Of a stretch of DNA of 46,893 nt, positions 7,757-16,486 are shown one piece after another (position 1 is the stretch's first letter; each line of letters begins with the position of its first letter). The notes below the pieces were generated by a model, which saw nothing but the letters and a program-made list of their open reading frames with translations, made no database searches and was not told where the DNA came from. This DNA is from Caccovicinus sp051878975 (GTDB taxonomy: Bacteria; Bacillota; Clostridia; Lachnospirales; Lachnospiraceae): contig JBJELD010000066.1 in the NCBI GenBank assembly GCA_051878975.1, positions 1 to 46,893 on the forward strand, given 5' to 3'. A program made the position numbers and the translations under genes.

Positions 7757-9043
7757 ATGAAACCATATGCAGAAATGACGAAGGAGGAGCTGGCATCCTT
7801 AAAGGAACAGCTCATGATCAAATACAAGGAGTTCCAGGGAAAGGGACTGAGCCTGAATATGGCGAGAGGAAAGCCATGTACGGAACAGCTGGATTTATCC
7901 ATGGGCATGATGGATGTGTTAAGCAGCGATTCCGATCTGACCTGTGAGGACGGAACTGACTGCCGCAACTACGGCGTGCTGGACGGAATCCGTGAGGCGA
8001 AGGAGCTGATCGGCGATATGATGGAGAATCCGATCGACAATATCATTATCTACGGCAACTCCAGCCTGAATGTTATGTACGATACCATTTCCCGTTCCAT
8101 GACCCACGGTGTTATGGGAAGTACTCCCTGGTGCAAGCTGGACAAGGTCAAATTCCTGTGTCCGGTTCCGGGCTATGACCGCCATTTTGCTATTACTGAG
8201 TATTTCGGGATTGAGATGATCAACGTGCCGATGACGCCTACCGGTCCGGATATGGATATGGTGGAGGAGCTGGTGGCTTCTGATGAGGCGATCAAGGGAA
8301 TCTGGTGCGTGCCGAAGTATTCCAACCCGCAGGGGATTTCCTATTCCGATGAGACGGTGCGCCGTTTCGCACGGTTAAAGCCGGCGGCCAGAGATTTCCG
8401 TATCTACTGGGACAACGCTTATGGCGTTCATCATTTGTATGATCATGACCAGGATCATCTGATTGAGATTCTGGCAGAATGCAAGCGGGCCGGAAATCCG
8501 GATCTGGTTTATAAGTTTGCTTCTACCTCCAAGATCAGCTTCCCGGGTTCCGGTATTGCAGCAATCGCAACTTCTTCCAATAACCTGGAGGATATCAAGC
8601 AGCAGTTAAAGATTCAGACCATCGGTCATGACAAGGTAAACCAGCTGCGCCATGTGCGGTTCTTTGGAGATATCCACGGCATGGTGGAGCATATGAGAAA
8701 GCATGCGGATATTCTTCGTCCGAAGTTTGAGACGGTAATCAACACGCTGGAGACGGAGCTGAGCGGACTGGGAATCGGAGAGTGGACCAAGCCGAAGGGA
8801 GGCTATTTCATCTCCTTTGATGCCATGGACGGATGTGCGAAGTCCATTGTGGCCAGGGCAAAGAAGGCCGGGGTGGTGATGACCGGCGCCGGTGCAACCT
8901 ATCCGTACGGAAAAGATCCTCATGACAGCAATATCCGGATTGCGCCGACTTATCCGTCCCTGGAGGATTTAAAGACGGCAATGGAAATCTTTACCTTATG
9001 CGTCAAGCTGGCTTCCATTGATAAGCTGCTGGACGAAAACTAA
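7757..9043 (+). CDS. PLP-dependent aspartate aminotransferase (MocR-type aminotransferase family)
   Basis: A 428-residue fold-type I aminotransferase resembling the stand-alone aspartate aminotransferases related to MocR domains. NMARGKP and YGVLDGIREAKELI mark the substrate/PLP region. YSNPQGISYSDET and YWDNAYGVHHL supply the PLP-contacting Asn and Asp/Tyr. K259 in FASTSKISFPGSG is the likely Schiff-base lysine. The ATG has GCAAGGAGGACATC upstream and begins 33 bases after gatB with no terminator between. Making aspartate and glutamate next to the amidotransferase that uses Asp- or Glu-tRNA is a sensible pairing, though that is inference. A terminator follows. Confidence 0.88.
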   Translation: MKPYAEMTKEELASLKEQLMIKYKEFQGKGLSLNMARGKPCTEQLDLSMGMMDVLSSDSDLTCEDGTDCRNYGVLDGIREAKELIGDMMENPIDNIIIYGNSSLNVMYDTISRSMTHGVMGSTPWCKLDKVKFLCPVPGYDRHFAITEYFGIEMINVPMTPTGPDMDMVEELVASDEAIKGIWCVPKYSNPQGISYSDETVRRFARLKPAARDFRIYWDNAYGVHHLYDHDQDHLIEILAECKRAGNPDLVYKFASTSKISFPGSGIAAIATSSNNLEDIKQQLKIQTIGHDKVNQLRHVRFFGDIHGMVEHMRKHADILRPKFETVINTLETELSGLGIGEWTKPKGGYFISFDAMDGCAKSIVARAKKAGVVMTGAGATYPYGKDPHDSNIRIAPTYPSLEDLKTAMEIFTLCVKLASIDKLLDEN

Positions 9044-9080
9044 AGCAGATCGGATAAACAGAATCGTACCAAATACAAAG

Positions 9081-9124
9081 AAAGCGGTACAGATGGCAGA
9101 TGAGCCATTTGTGCCGCTTTTTTT
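9081..9124. terminator. Terminator between convergent genes
   Basis: A 17-base stem (9081-9097 with 9104-9120) with two G.U-type positions is followed by a T-run on the plus strand. It ends the gat/aminotransferase operon and may also stop transcription of the converging glucosidase gene. Confidence 0.85.
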
Positions 9125-9146
9125 CGCTGGAATTTAGGAGATATTC

Positions 9147-11552
9147 TCAGCTTATCGAAAATAGCTGGTTGTCTGATTTGGGGGAAACGTCCCGGCTGCG
9201 GGCAATCATGTGAAGGATTCTTGATGCACAAGCCTGCAGCTCTTCTAGCGTCAGCGGACATTCGGCCTCGCCGTCTTCTGCTCCCACGGCCTGGATGATC
9301 TCGTCAACATCTGCCTGGGAACCCGGCATGATCAGATCGTTTCCGGCCCGGATACAGCCGGCTGCACTGGAGCTGTCGTATTTGGCGTGATGCGCTGGCT
9401 CAGAACCTTTCGTAGTTCTCCAGTCTGTCATCACAATGCCGTCAAATCCCCATTCATCTCTGGCCAGGGCGGTAAGAAGATCGTAATGATTGGCAGAATG
9501 AATGCCGTTGATCAGGTTATAAGAAGACATCATACTCATGGGGTGTGCGTTCTCTACCGCGATTTCAAATCCTTTCAGGTAAATCTCCCTGGCTGCCCGC
9601 TCGCTTACATGGACGTTGACGTGTTTTCGGTTGTCTTCCTGATTATTCATGGCAAAATGCTTGATGCAGGCTCCGCAGCCCGGATACTTCTGTACGCCCA
9701 GGGTACTTGCTGCAGCGCAGAGTCCGGACAGAAGCGGATCTTCGGAATAATATTCAAAGTTTCTTCCGCACAGAGGATTTCTGTGAATGTTCATGCCCGG
9801 AGCCAGCCACAGTGTTACACCGAATTCGGTCATTTCTTCCCCGACGATCTCTCCGGCCTCACGGAGAAGCTCCATGTCCCAGGTCTGCGCCAGCAGAGTA
9901 GCAATGGGAAGTGCCGTACAGTACTGATAGTGCATTTCCAGATTCTGCGGAAACGGCCGGGCCGGATTTTCGGCTGTAAAGGTGGGAGCCAGGCGCAGCC
10001 CGGCCGGCCCGTCGGCCAATACGACGTTTTGAATCTTCCGATCCTCCAGCATCAGGGAGGTGGTGTCTCCTGCTGCACCGGGACACAAGGAGGATGCATT
10101 GCCGATGTCGGAGAATTTTTTCTTGTTTCCTCTTGCGGTTCCGACACAGAGAACGGCCATTTCTTCGACGGTGAGCTGGCCGACCAGGTCTTCCATCGGA
10201 TAGATTCCGGCCTTTACCTCCTCCAGGGTAATTTTATGTGAGAGGTCCGGCGCGCTGCACCGCTTGGGCGTTGTTCTGTAGGAAACCGTTTTGCAGGGGA
10301 TTTGCCCGGCCGGAACCGTCAGCACGACGGCGGCAGCCTTCTGTTCTTCTTCTCCGGGAGCCTGATAGGAGAAAATTCCGTTTGCAGTCCGTTCTGTCCA
10401 TTCCCGGTCTGTGGATAAAAGGTTTTTCAGCTTTCTGGTCTGTATCTTCTGGCTGATTTTTACGGCTGCGGCAATTTCAGTTTTCCTGGAATGTATACCT
10501 GCGCGGATATAGTATGTGCCGGGTTCTAAGAGGTATGCGGCTTCCTTTTCCGAATAAGAAGCCATCTGGGCAACCGGATAGGAAATCACCAGCTCCTGCG
10601 CTTCCCCGGGCTTGAGCAGCCTGGTTTTTGCGAAGGCGGCCAGCTCCTGATACGGCTTTTCCAGCTCTCCCTGCGGGGAAGAATAATAAACCTGTATGGT
10701 TTCCCGGCCTGCATACAGCCGGCTGATATTGGTTACTTTTACCGTAAGCGTGACCTGAAGCTGCACGAGTTCTGCCTTCACGGTCTCCCAGGTAAATTCT
10801 GCATAGGAATTTCCGTAGCCGAACGGATAGGCCGGAGTAATGTTGAAGGTGTCAAAATAACGATATCCAACGAAAATTCCTTCGGAATAATACGCATCAT
10901 CCAGATTTTTGCTCAGATGGCTGAAAGAGGAAGCGGAAGGATAATCCTCATAGTTTTCGGCCCAGGTATCGGTCAGACGGCCGCAGGGATCTGTTTTTCC
11001 GGACAGCACATCGCAGAGCGCATTTCCTCCCAGACAGCCTGCCTGACTCATCAGAACAATGGCGCCGATGGATTCCATGCTGCGGATGACTTTCGTATCG
11101 ATCACGCCGCCGGTATTCAGAACCACAATGACATCCGGAAAGGCTCCGGTGAGGGTCCTCAGGTCCGATTCTTCTTCTGGGGACAGATAGTAATCTCCTG
11201 GCTCCGGTTTCCGGTCTTTGGCTTCCCCGGAATTCCGGGAAATCACATAGATGACAGCATCCGCCGGATCGCTGCATGCATCAGCAACAAGGGTATAGCC
11301 GCCTTCTTTCAGGCCCTGCTCAATGTTTACGGAGAACCGGCTGTTTACATCGCCGGAGCCCGTTCCCCCTTTGACTGTGTTTCTTGCCCCTCTGCCAAAT
11401 AGTGCAATTCTTTTTACATTCTCACGAAGCGGCAGAATTCCATTATTTTTTAACAATACCATTCCCTGTCCGGCAATGCGGCGGGAGCGTTCCATATTTC
11501 GTTTTTCTCGTTCACTGATTTCCGGGTTTGTGCCTGCAAACAAATTTGCCAT
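9147..11552 (-). CDS. GH3 beta-glucosidase-type glycoside hydrolase with permuted domain order
   Basis: An 801-residue intracellular GH3 enzyme with no signal peptide. The domain order is reversed compared with classical GH3. The alpha/beta sandwich comes first (MVLLKNNGILPL near residues 30-42; GSGDVN; YRYFDTF...YPFGYGNSY). A fibronectin-III-like domain follows (about 250-370). The TIM-barrel is C-terminal (LADGPAGLRL, APGMNIHRNPLCGRNFEYYSEDP, IKHFAMNNQE). The likely nucleophile is D710 in GIVMTDW. Such permuted enzymes are known among rumen and gut Firmicutes and usually cleave beta-glucosides or other aryl or short glycosides. AGAAAGGAAATCATC precedes the ATG. It lies 19 bases after a MATE gene, probably in one operon. 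The true substrate cannot be read from sequence. Confidence 0.88.
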   Translation of the reverse strand: MANLFAGTNPEISEREKRNMERSRRIAGQGMVLLKNNGILPLRENVKRIALFGRGARNTVKGGTGSGDVNSRFSVNIEQGLKEGGYTLVADACSDPADAVIYVISRNSGEAKDRKPEPGDYYLSPEEESDLRTLTGAFPDVIVVLNTGGVIDTKVIRSMESIGAIVLMSQAGCLGGNALCDVLSGKTDPCGRLTDTWAENYEDYPSASSFSHLSKNLDDAYYSEGIFVGYRYFDTFNITPAYPFGYGNSYAEFTWETVKAELVQLQVTLTVKVTNISRLYAGRETIQVYYSSPQGELEKPYQELAAFAKTRLLKPGEAQELVISYPVAQMASYSEKEAAYLLEPGTYYIRAGIHSRKTEIAAAVKISQKIQTRKLKNLLSTDREWTERTANGIFSYQAPGEEEQKAAAVVLTVPAGQIPCKTVSYRTTPKRCSAPDLSHKITLEEVKAGIYPMEDLVGQLTVEEMAVLCVGTARGNKKKFSDIGNASSLCPGAAGDTTSLMLEDRKIQNVVLADGPAGLRLAPTFTAENPARPFPQNLEMHYQYCTALPIATLLAQTWDMELLREAGEIVGEEMTEFGVTLWLAPGMNIHRNPLCGRNFEYYSEDPLLSGLCAAASTLGVQKYPGCGACIKHFAMNNQEDNRKHVNVHVSERAAREIYLKGFEIAVENAHPMSMMSSYNLINGIHSANHYDLLTALARDEWGFDGIVMTDWRTTKGSEPAHHAKYDSSSAAGCIRAGNDLIMPGSQADVDEIIQAVGAEDGEAECPLTLEELQACASRILHMIARSRDVSPKSDNQLFSIS

Positions 11553-11571
11553 GATGATTTCCTTTCTGTTT

Positions 11572-12951
11572 TTATTTGGTCTGTTGGAGCCGGATCGTGC
11601 TTTTCTGCCAGATTCCGGTCCAGAACAGGAGATACAAGATCAATGCGGAGGTTGCATTGCTGATTACGACGGAGTACCAGACGCTTTCCACGCCCATATG
11701 CAGCACGCTGGAGCAGAACCACAGTGTTGCAAACCGGAAGATCCAGATCCGGCTGGCGTCCACGGCCGTGGTGATCAGGGTATGGCCGCAGCCCTGGAAC
11801 AGGCCGAGGGTTACGTTGTAGAATGCGTTGTTCCAGCAGCAGAAAGCCATGATGCACAGAAAATCGGTTGCCATGGCAATCACGGCTTCATCGGATGAAA
11901 AGCAGCGCACGATTGGCTCTGCCACAAATCTTCTGGAAAGCAGCATGCCGAAAACAAACAGGAAGACAGCTCCGATCCAGATCGAGATGTGGAAGGATTT
12001 TTTAACACGGTCCAGTTTGCGGGCGCCGTAGTTCAGCCCGGCTATAGTGGAGAGGGCAGAGCCCAGCCCGTTGGCCGGAAGCGTGATCAGACTGTTGATC
12101 TTGTTTCCGATTCCATAGGCGGTGGTTGCGGCAGTGCCGTAGGCGAGGACGTTTTTTGTCATAAGCAGAAAGCCCAGCTGCATGGTGCTGCCGCCGATGG
12201 CGGTCGGAAGTCCGATCCGGACAATATCCTGAAGCTTGTTTTTTTCAAACTGGAATCCGTGAAAGTGCAGATGGATCAGCTGGTTCCGGCTTCTTAGAAC
12301 CAGGACGGCAATGAGCGCGCCCGGGATCTTGGCCAGCAGGGTGGCCAGGGCTGCGCCGGCGATCCCCATTTGAAAGACCATCAGGAACAGCGGGTCCAGA
12401 ATCAGATTTACGCAGATTCCCAGGACATTTAACAGCATGGGCCGGATTGTGTCCCCCTGAGCCTGCCTGACGGAAGCGTACAGGTTGATCATGAATAAAA
12501 AGGGCAGATCCAGGACTACGATCCGCAGATAGGAAATGCCGAAACGGCAGATGTTTCCGGAAGCACCCAGCCATGCTACGACAGCCGGCGTGGCAAGCCA
12601 GCAGAAGCCGGCACAGAGGAATGCAAAGCAGAGAGAGCAGATACAGATGTGGCGGGCCATGACATTGGCCTGCTCATCATTTCTTGCACCCAGGTACTGG
12701 GAAATCAGGATGGCGCCGGCCACCGTGATGCCGGAGCCGAAATTGATTAATATGTTCTGAACCGGGGAAACCAGAGTGATCGCAGCCAGGGGTTCTGTTC
12801 CGATGCGCCCCAGCCAGAAGGTGTCCGTCAGATTATACATGGACTGGATGAAGCTGTTGAGCATAACCGGCACAGCCAGAAGCAGCACGGCCTGCACCAG
12901 ATTTCCTTCCAAAATAATCGTTCGCTTGTCTTCACTTATTGTTTTTGCCAT
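11572..12951 (-). CDS. MATE family multidrug/Na+ antiporter
   Basis: A 459-residue, 12-transmembrane-segment MATE exporter. The N-terminal half carries the family pattern NSFIQSMYNLTDTFWLGRIGTEPLAA and the second half repeats the topology. The chosen ATG (MAKTISEDKRTIILEGN) has GGAAAGGA 8-9 bases upstream. A longer frame from 12972 lacks one. It is the first gene of a two-gene operon with the GH3 glucosidase and is divergent from an AraC regulator. The pairing suggests export of a glycoside, an aglycone or a toxic product linked to glycoside cleavage; this is inference. Confidence 0.9.
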   Translation of the reverse strand: MAKTISEDKRTIILEGNLVQAVLLLAVPVMLNSFIQSMYNLTDTFWLGRIGTEPLAAITLVSPVQNILINFGSGITVAGAILISQYLGARNDEQANVMARHICICSLCFAFLCAGFCWLATPAVVAWLGASGNICRFGISYLRIVVLDLPFLFMINLYASVRQAQGDTIRPMLLNVLGICVNLILDPLFLMVFQMGIAGAALATLLAKIPGALIAVLVLRSRNQLIHLHFHGFQFEKNKLQDIVRIGLPTAIGGSTMQLGFLLMTKNVLAYGTAATTAYGIGNKINSLITLPANGLGSALSTIAGLNYGARKLDRVKKSFHISIWIGAVFLFVFGMLLSRRFVAEPIVRCFSSDEAVIAMATDFLCIMAFCCWNNAFYNVTLGLFQGCGHTLITTAVDASRIWIFRFATLWFCSSVLHMGVESVWYSVVISNATSALILYLLFWTGIWQKSTIRLQQTK

Positions 12952-12976
12952 TGTCGTATTCCTTTCCAGCATGTGC

Positions 12977-13005
12977 TTGACAAAATCAAAGGGATTTCTT
13001 ATGCT
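12977..13005 (+). promoter_or_regulatory. Promoter of the AraC-type regulator
   Basis: A -35 TTGACA (12977-12982) and -10 TATGCT (13000-13005) are 17 bases apart in the region divergent from the MATE-GH3 operon. No equally good minus-strand promoter is seen, which would suit activation of that operon by the regulator. Confidence 0.65.
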
Positions 13006-13095
13006 TAAAAAGATAGCACAAAAAGACTGTGAATTCTACGGAAATATCATCAGAATTACGGAAAAATACAGAAAACGTATACAAAGGAGGAAGAC

Positions 13096-13932
13096 ATGAC
13101 GCAGTTGCTTGATATGTCGTCTGATTTCCGGATTTCGAAGGTCCGGCGGGACAGCACACAAAAAAAACAGGAGTCCCATATTCATCCGTATTATGAGATC
13201 TTTTATCTGATCAACGGGGACTGTACCTTTTTTTCAGGGCATAATATTTACCGGCTGAATCAGGGAGATCTGGTGATCATTCCGAAAGGAGAGCTGCACA
13301 GAAGCACATATCCGGAGAAGGGTTACAGTGAACGGTTCTTTCTGTGCCTGAAGGAACCATATCTGAAATGGATGCAGCAGGTGCTGGGAGAAGAAATCAC
13401 GGGAAAGTCGCTGGAGGCCGGCGTGATTTCGATTCCGGAAAACTGCAGAGGTTATCTGGAGGGCCTGATGGAAAAGATGCTGGCGGAAAGCGAGGGATGG
13501 GATCTTCTGTCTCCGGCCTTTGTAAAGACAGAACTGCTGGAAATGATCCTGTTTATTATCCGCTGCCAGCGGTTTGAACAGAATGTGATCAAGGAGAGGG
13601 ATATTGACAGCCGGCTGATTCAAGAGGTTGCCGCGTATATCAGCGAGCATTATGAGACCAGATTGAGTCTGAATGAACTGGCCCGTCAGTTTCATATCAG
13701 CCGGTCTTATCTGTCGAAAAAATTTCACGAATCGACCGGATTCGGGCTGAAGGAATATATGATCAATGTGCGGATTCAGAATGCCTGCCGTCTTCTGATG
13801 GAAACGAACCGGTCTGTCACGGAGATTGCGCTGGAATGCGGATTTAATGACAGCAATTATTTTGGGGATGCGTTCCGGAAAGTCAAGGGAATGTCGCCGA
13901 GCAAATACCGGAAAAACAGAGAGATGGTATAA
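13096..13932 (+). CDS. AraC-family transcriptional regulator
   Basis: A 278-residue regulator. An N-terminal cupin (HIHPYYEIFYLINGDCTFF, then GDLVIIPKGELHRS, residues 30-75) is the ligand-binding domain. A C-terminal double helix-turn-helix AraC domain follows (about 180-275): LSLNELARQFHISRSYLSKKF, and the family signature ALECGFNDSNYFGDAFRKVKGMSPSKYRK. AAAGGAGGAAGAC lies before the ATG. It is divergent from the MATE and GH3 genes, which are its most likely targets, with a sugar or glycoside as probable inducer (inference). Confidence 0.9.
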   Translation: MTQLLDMSSDFRISKVRRDSTQKKQESHIHPYYEIFYLINGDCTFFSGHNIYRLNQGDLVIIPKGELHRSTYPEKGYSERFFLCLKEPYLKWMQQVLGEEITGKSLEAGVISIPENCRGYLEGLMEKMLAESEGWDLLSPAFVKTELLEMILFIIRCQRFEQNVIKERDIDSRLIQEVAAYISEHYETRLSLNELARQFHISRSYLSKKFHESTGFGLKEYMINVRIQNACRLLMETNRSVTEIALECGFNDSNYFGDAFRKVKGMSPSKYRKNREMV

Positions 13933-13965
13933 AAATGGGAGGGCCGGTTTATTGCCGGCCCTCCC
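13928..13965 (-). terminator. Terminator for the minus-strand alcohol dehydrogenase gene
   Basis: An 11-base perfect stem, GGGAGGGCCGG (13937-13947) with CCGGCCCTCCC (13955-13965). Read on the minus strand it is followed by ATTTTTATACC, making it a terminator for the gene ending at 14000. It should also block AraC transcripts from the other side. Confidence 0.75.
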
Positions 13966-13999
13966 GTCCGAAAAGCAGGAAAGAAAATCAATAGGGGTT

Positions 14000-15187
14000 T
14001 TAGAAATTTACTTCTTCATCGTAGTAGCAGGCCTTTAACAGCTTTGCCATCTGTTCCGGATTGATGCTTCGCGGATTAGAGCCGGTGCAGGCATCGCCTA
14101 CGGCCAGCTCGGCAACCTTCGGCAGCTTCTCCAGAAATTCCTTTTCCTCAATGATGCCGCCCTCATACTCCTTTATGCAGGTCGGAATGTTCAGCTGGGC
14201 ATTCATGTGCTGGATGTGTCGGATCAGGCTTTCTGTCAGCGCTTCATCGTCAGCACCTTCCAGATGGAGGAATCTAGCGATGTTCGCATATCTCCTGGCG
14301 GCTGCAGGCTCTTTTGCGTTGAACTTGATTACCTTTGGCAGATACATTGCATTTGCACAACCATGGACAATATGGCCGCCAGAATATGCGGCTCCGGTCT
14401 TGTGAGCCATAGAATGAACAATGCCAAGCAGTGCATTGGAGAATGCCATTCCGGCCAGACACTGAGCGTCGTGCATCTTATCGCGGGCTTCCATGTCTCC
14501 GTTATAAGATGGAATCAAATATTCGCTGATCATCTCGATTGCGTGGAGAGCCAACGGATCGGTATATTCACAATGTAAAGTAGAAACGTAAGCTTCGATT
14601 GCGTGGGTCATGGCATCCATACCGGTATGAGCGGTCAGCTTCTGCGGCATGGTCTCTGCCAGAGCCGGATCCACGATGGCCACATCCGGAGTGATGTTGA
14701 AATCTGCCAGCGGATACTTGATTCCCTTTGCATAATCGGTAATGACAGAAAATGCGGTTACTTCGGTTGCAGTGCCGGATGTGGAAGGGATCGCGCAGAA
14801 ATGCGCCCTTGTACGCAGGGTCGGGAAGCTGAACGGGGTGATCAGATCCTCAAAGGAAGCCTCCGGATACTCATAGAATACCCACATTGCCTTGGCTGCA
14901 TCGATCGGAGAACCGCCGCCGATGGCAACGATCCAGTCCGGTCCGAACTCGGTCATGGCCTTTGCGCCCTTCATAACCGTTTCAACGGACGGATCCGGCT
15001 CGACGCCCTCGAAAAGCTGTACTTCCATATCGGCTTCTTTTAAATAGTCAACGACCTTGTCCAGAAAACCGAAACGCTTCATGGAGCCGCCGCCTACGAC
15101 AACCATGGCTTTCTTTCCCTTCAAGGTTTTTAATGCCTCCAGAGCGTCCTTTCCGTGGTATAAATCTCTTGGTAATGTGAATCTCAT
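14000..15187 (-). CDS. Iron-containing alcohol dehydrogenase
   Basis: A 395-residue group III (Fe-dependent) NAD(P)-linked alcohol dehydrogenase related to the C-terminal domain of AdhE and to 1,3-propanediol/butanol dehydrogenases. The nucleotide-binding signature is VAIGGGSPIDAAKAM (residues 87-101). Putative metal ligands are D191 and H195 (TGMDAMTHAIEAYVS), H258 (GIVHSMAH) and H275 (HIVHGCANA). It would reduce aldehydes to alcohols to recycle NADH in fermentation; substrate specificity is unknown. AGAGGAGGCATATACC precedes the ATG. A TATACT -10 lies about 75 bases upstream without a good -35, suggesting activator control. The LysR regulator just upstream on the same strand is a candidate. 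Confidence 0.92.
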   Translation of the reverse strand: MRFTLPRDLYHGKDALEALKTLKGKKAMVVVGGGSMKRFGFLDKVVDYLKEADMEVQLFEGVEPDPSVETVMKGAKAMTEFGPDWIVAIGGGSPIDAAKAMWVFYEYPEASFEDLITPFSFPTLRTRAHFCAIPSTSGTATEVTAFSVITDYAKGIKYPLADFNITPDVAIVDPALAETMPQKLTAHTGMDAMTHAIEAYVSTLHCEYTDPLALHAIEMISEYLIPSYNGDMEARDKMHDAQCLAGMAFSNALLGIVHSMAHKTGAAYSGGHIVHGCANAMYLPKVIKFNAKEPAAARRYANIARFLHLEGADDEALTESLIRHIQHMNAQLNIPTCIKEYEGGIIEEKEFLEKLPKVAELAVGDACTGSNPRSINPEQMAKLLKACYYDEEVNF

Positions 15188-15355
15188 GGTATATGCCTCC
15201 TCTTGAATATGAGTGAATGTTTCAGATAAATACGTTATTTCTTTAACAATTACAGTATAACACAGGATATACCATCCGGGTAGGCAGGAAAAAGGAATAC
15301 CAATATGCCAAAAAGGATATTGCTGTTTTTCGTCTTCTGCAGAAAGAAGACGGCG

Positions 15356-16279
15356 TTATTCGGACAGCTGGCGGATCACCTGGCGCACGGCCTGGATAAA
15401 TGCAGTGTCCTCACGGGAAAAGTGATAATCTCTCCGGAAGATGAGAAGATCCCGGTACTGGTTTCCGGGGATGCTGCAGGGGCGAAGCACCAGGTCCGAG
15501 GCCTTCAAAATATGGAACGGCACGGGAGAGGTCCACATAAAGGTGTCAGGGCATTCCGCCAGAAGCTGAAGCTGGCTGGCTCGCTCATAGATGGAGATGG
15601 TGCGCTGCATGCTGTCGGCCCCGCCGCCTTCCCCGGAATCATAGGTGAAGGAGGAGGGCGTAAAGTCTCCTAGCAGAAGCTCCGTATAATCCTGAAGCAT
15701 CAGGTAGGTTAAATTTGGTGTGTGCGCCAGCGGATGTGCCTGACTCATCAGCACCTGACAGGAAAAGGACCACAGTTCCTCACAGCTTAAGTTTTCATCG
15801 GCCAGCATTTTGCGGTCGTAGCTTTCCGTCAGAGCCTGGGCCCGGATGATGCCCAGGTCACAGGTTTTGCCGGATACGGACTGAATGGCTTCCCTGGAGT
15901 TGGTTTCCCGATAATGGATATTGATGGGGTATTCGGAAGAGAGAGAACGGACGAAATCAGACAGGGCACTGGAAATATAGGCAGCTCTGGGAACAGCGGC
16001 CCGGAGCTCCTGGCATTTGACCTTTTTTTCACTGCAGAGAGTTTCGATCTGTTCCATCTGTACCACGATGGACTTGGCATAGCGGAGAAATTCTTCGCCT
16101 TTTTTGGAGGGAATCATGCCGCGGCTGGTGCGGTCAAAGATCGGGCTGCCCAGATCGCGTTCCAGTTCCCGGATGATCTTGCTTAAATGCGGCTGGTTCA
16201 TATACAGATTCTGGGCAGCTTTCGTGATGGAGCCGGTTTTCTCCACTTCAATCGCATATTTCAGATAAGAAAAATTCAT
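15356..16279 (-). CDS. LysR-family transcriptional regulator
   Basis: A 307-residue LysR-type regulator. An N-terminal winged HTH (residues 3-60: YAIEVEKTGSITKAAQNLYMNQPHLSKIIRELERDLGSPIFDRTSRG) is followed by a substrate-binding-type effector domain. GATAAAGGAGCCTTATACAAGT precedes the ATG. It lies upstream of the Fe-alcohol dehydrogenase in the same direction and divergent from a MATE-apbE operon, so either may be its target. A palindrome CGTCTTC/GAAGACG (15331-15352) lies just beyond its stop but lacks a T-tail in the right direction. Confidence 0.9.
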   Translation of the reverse strand: MNFSYLKYAIEVEKTGSITKAAQNLYMNQPHLSKIIRELERDLGSPIFDRTSRGMIPSKKGEEFLRYAKSIVVQMEQIETLCSEKKVKCQELRAAVPRAAYISSALSDFVRSLSSEYPINIHYRETNSREAIQSVSGKTCDLGIIRAQALTESYDRKMLADENLSCEELWSFSCQVLMSQAHPLAHTPNLTYLMLQDYTELLLGDFTPSSFTYDSGEGGGADSMQRTISIYERASQLQLLAECPDTFMWTSPVPFHILKASDLVLRPCSIPGNQYRDLLIFRRDYHFSREDTAFIQAVRQVIRQLSE

Positions 16280-16420
16280 ACTTGTATAAGGCTCCTTTAT
16301 CGATTGTTTTGTGGCGTCAGTGAACAGGGGACAACACGGTCAAAAACGGCCGGCGCTGCGATCCTGTCTGCCGACGCTACTATTATATACGAAATCCGCA
16401 GAAAGAGAAAGTGTTGAGAC

Positions 16421-16448
16421 TTGTAATTTCGGGGAGAGATGGTAGAAT
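16421..16448 (+). promoter_or_regulatory. Candidate promoter of the MATE-apbE operon
   Basis: A -35 TTGTAA (16421-16426) and -10 TAGAAT (16443-16448) with a 16-base spacer, about 40 bases upstream of the chosen MATE start. Confidence 0.5.
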
Positions 16449-16486
16449 GGAGAATGAGATTTTTGGAAGAGGATGAGGAGGAAAAA

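Noticed and set aside
9387..10241. Plus-strand open frame opposite the GH3 gene
   Set aside because: Antisense shadow of a well-supported enzyme, with no family match and no Shine-Dalgarno.
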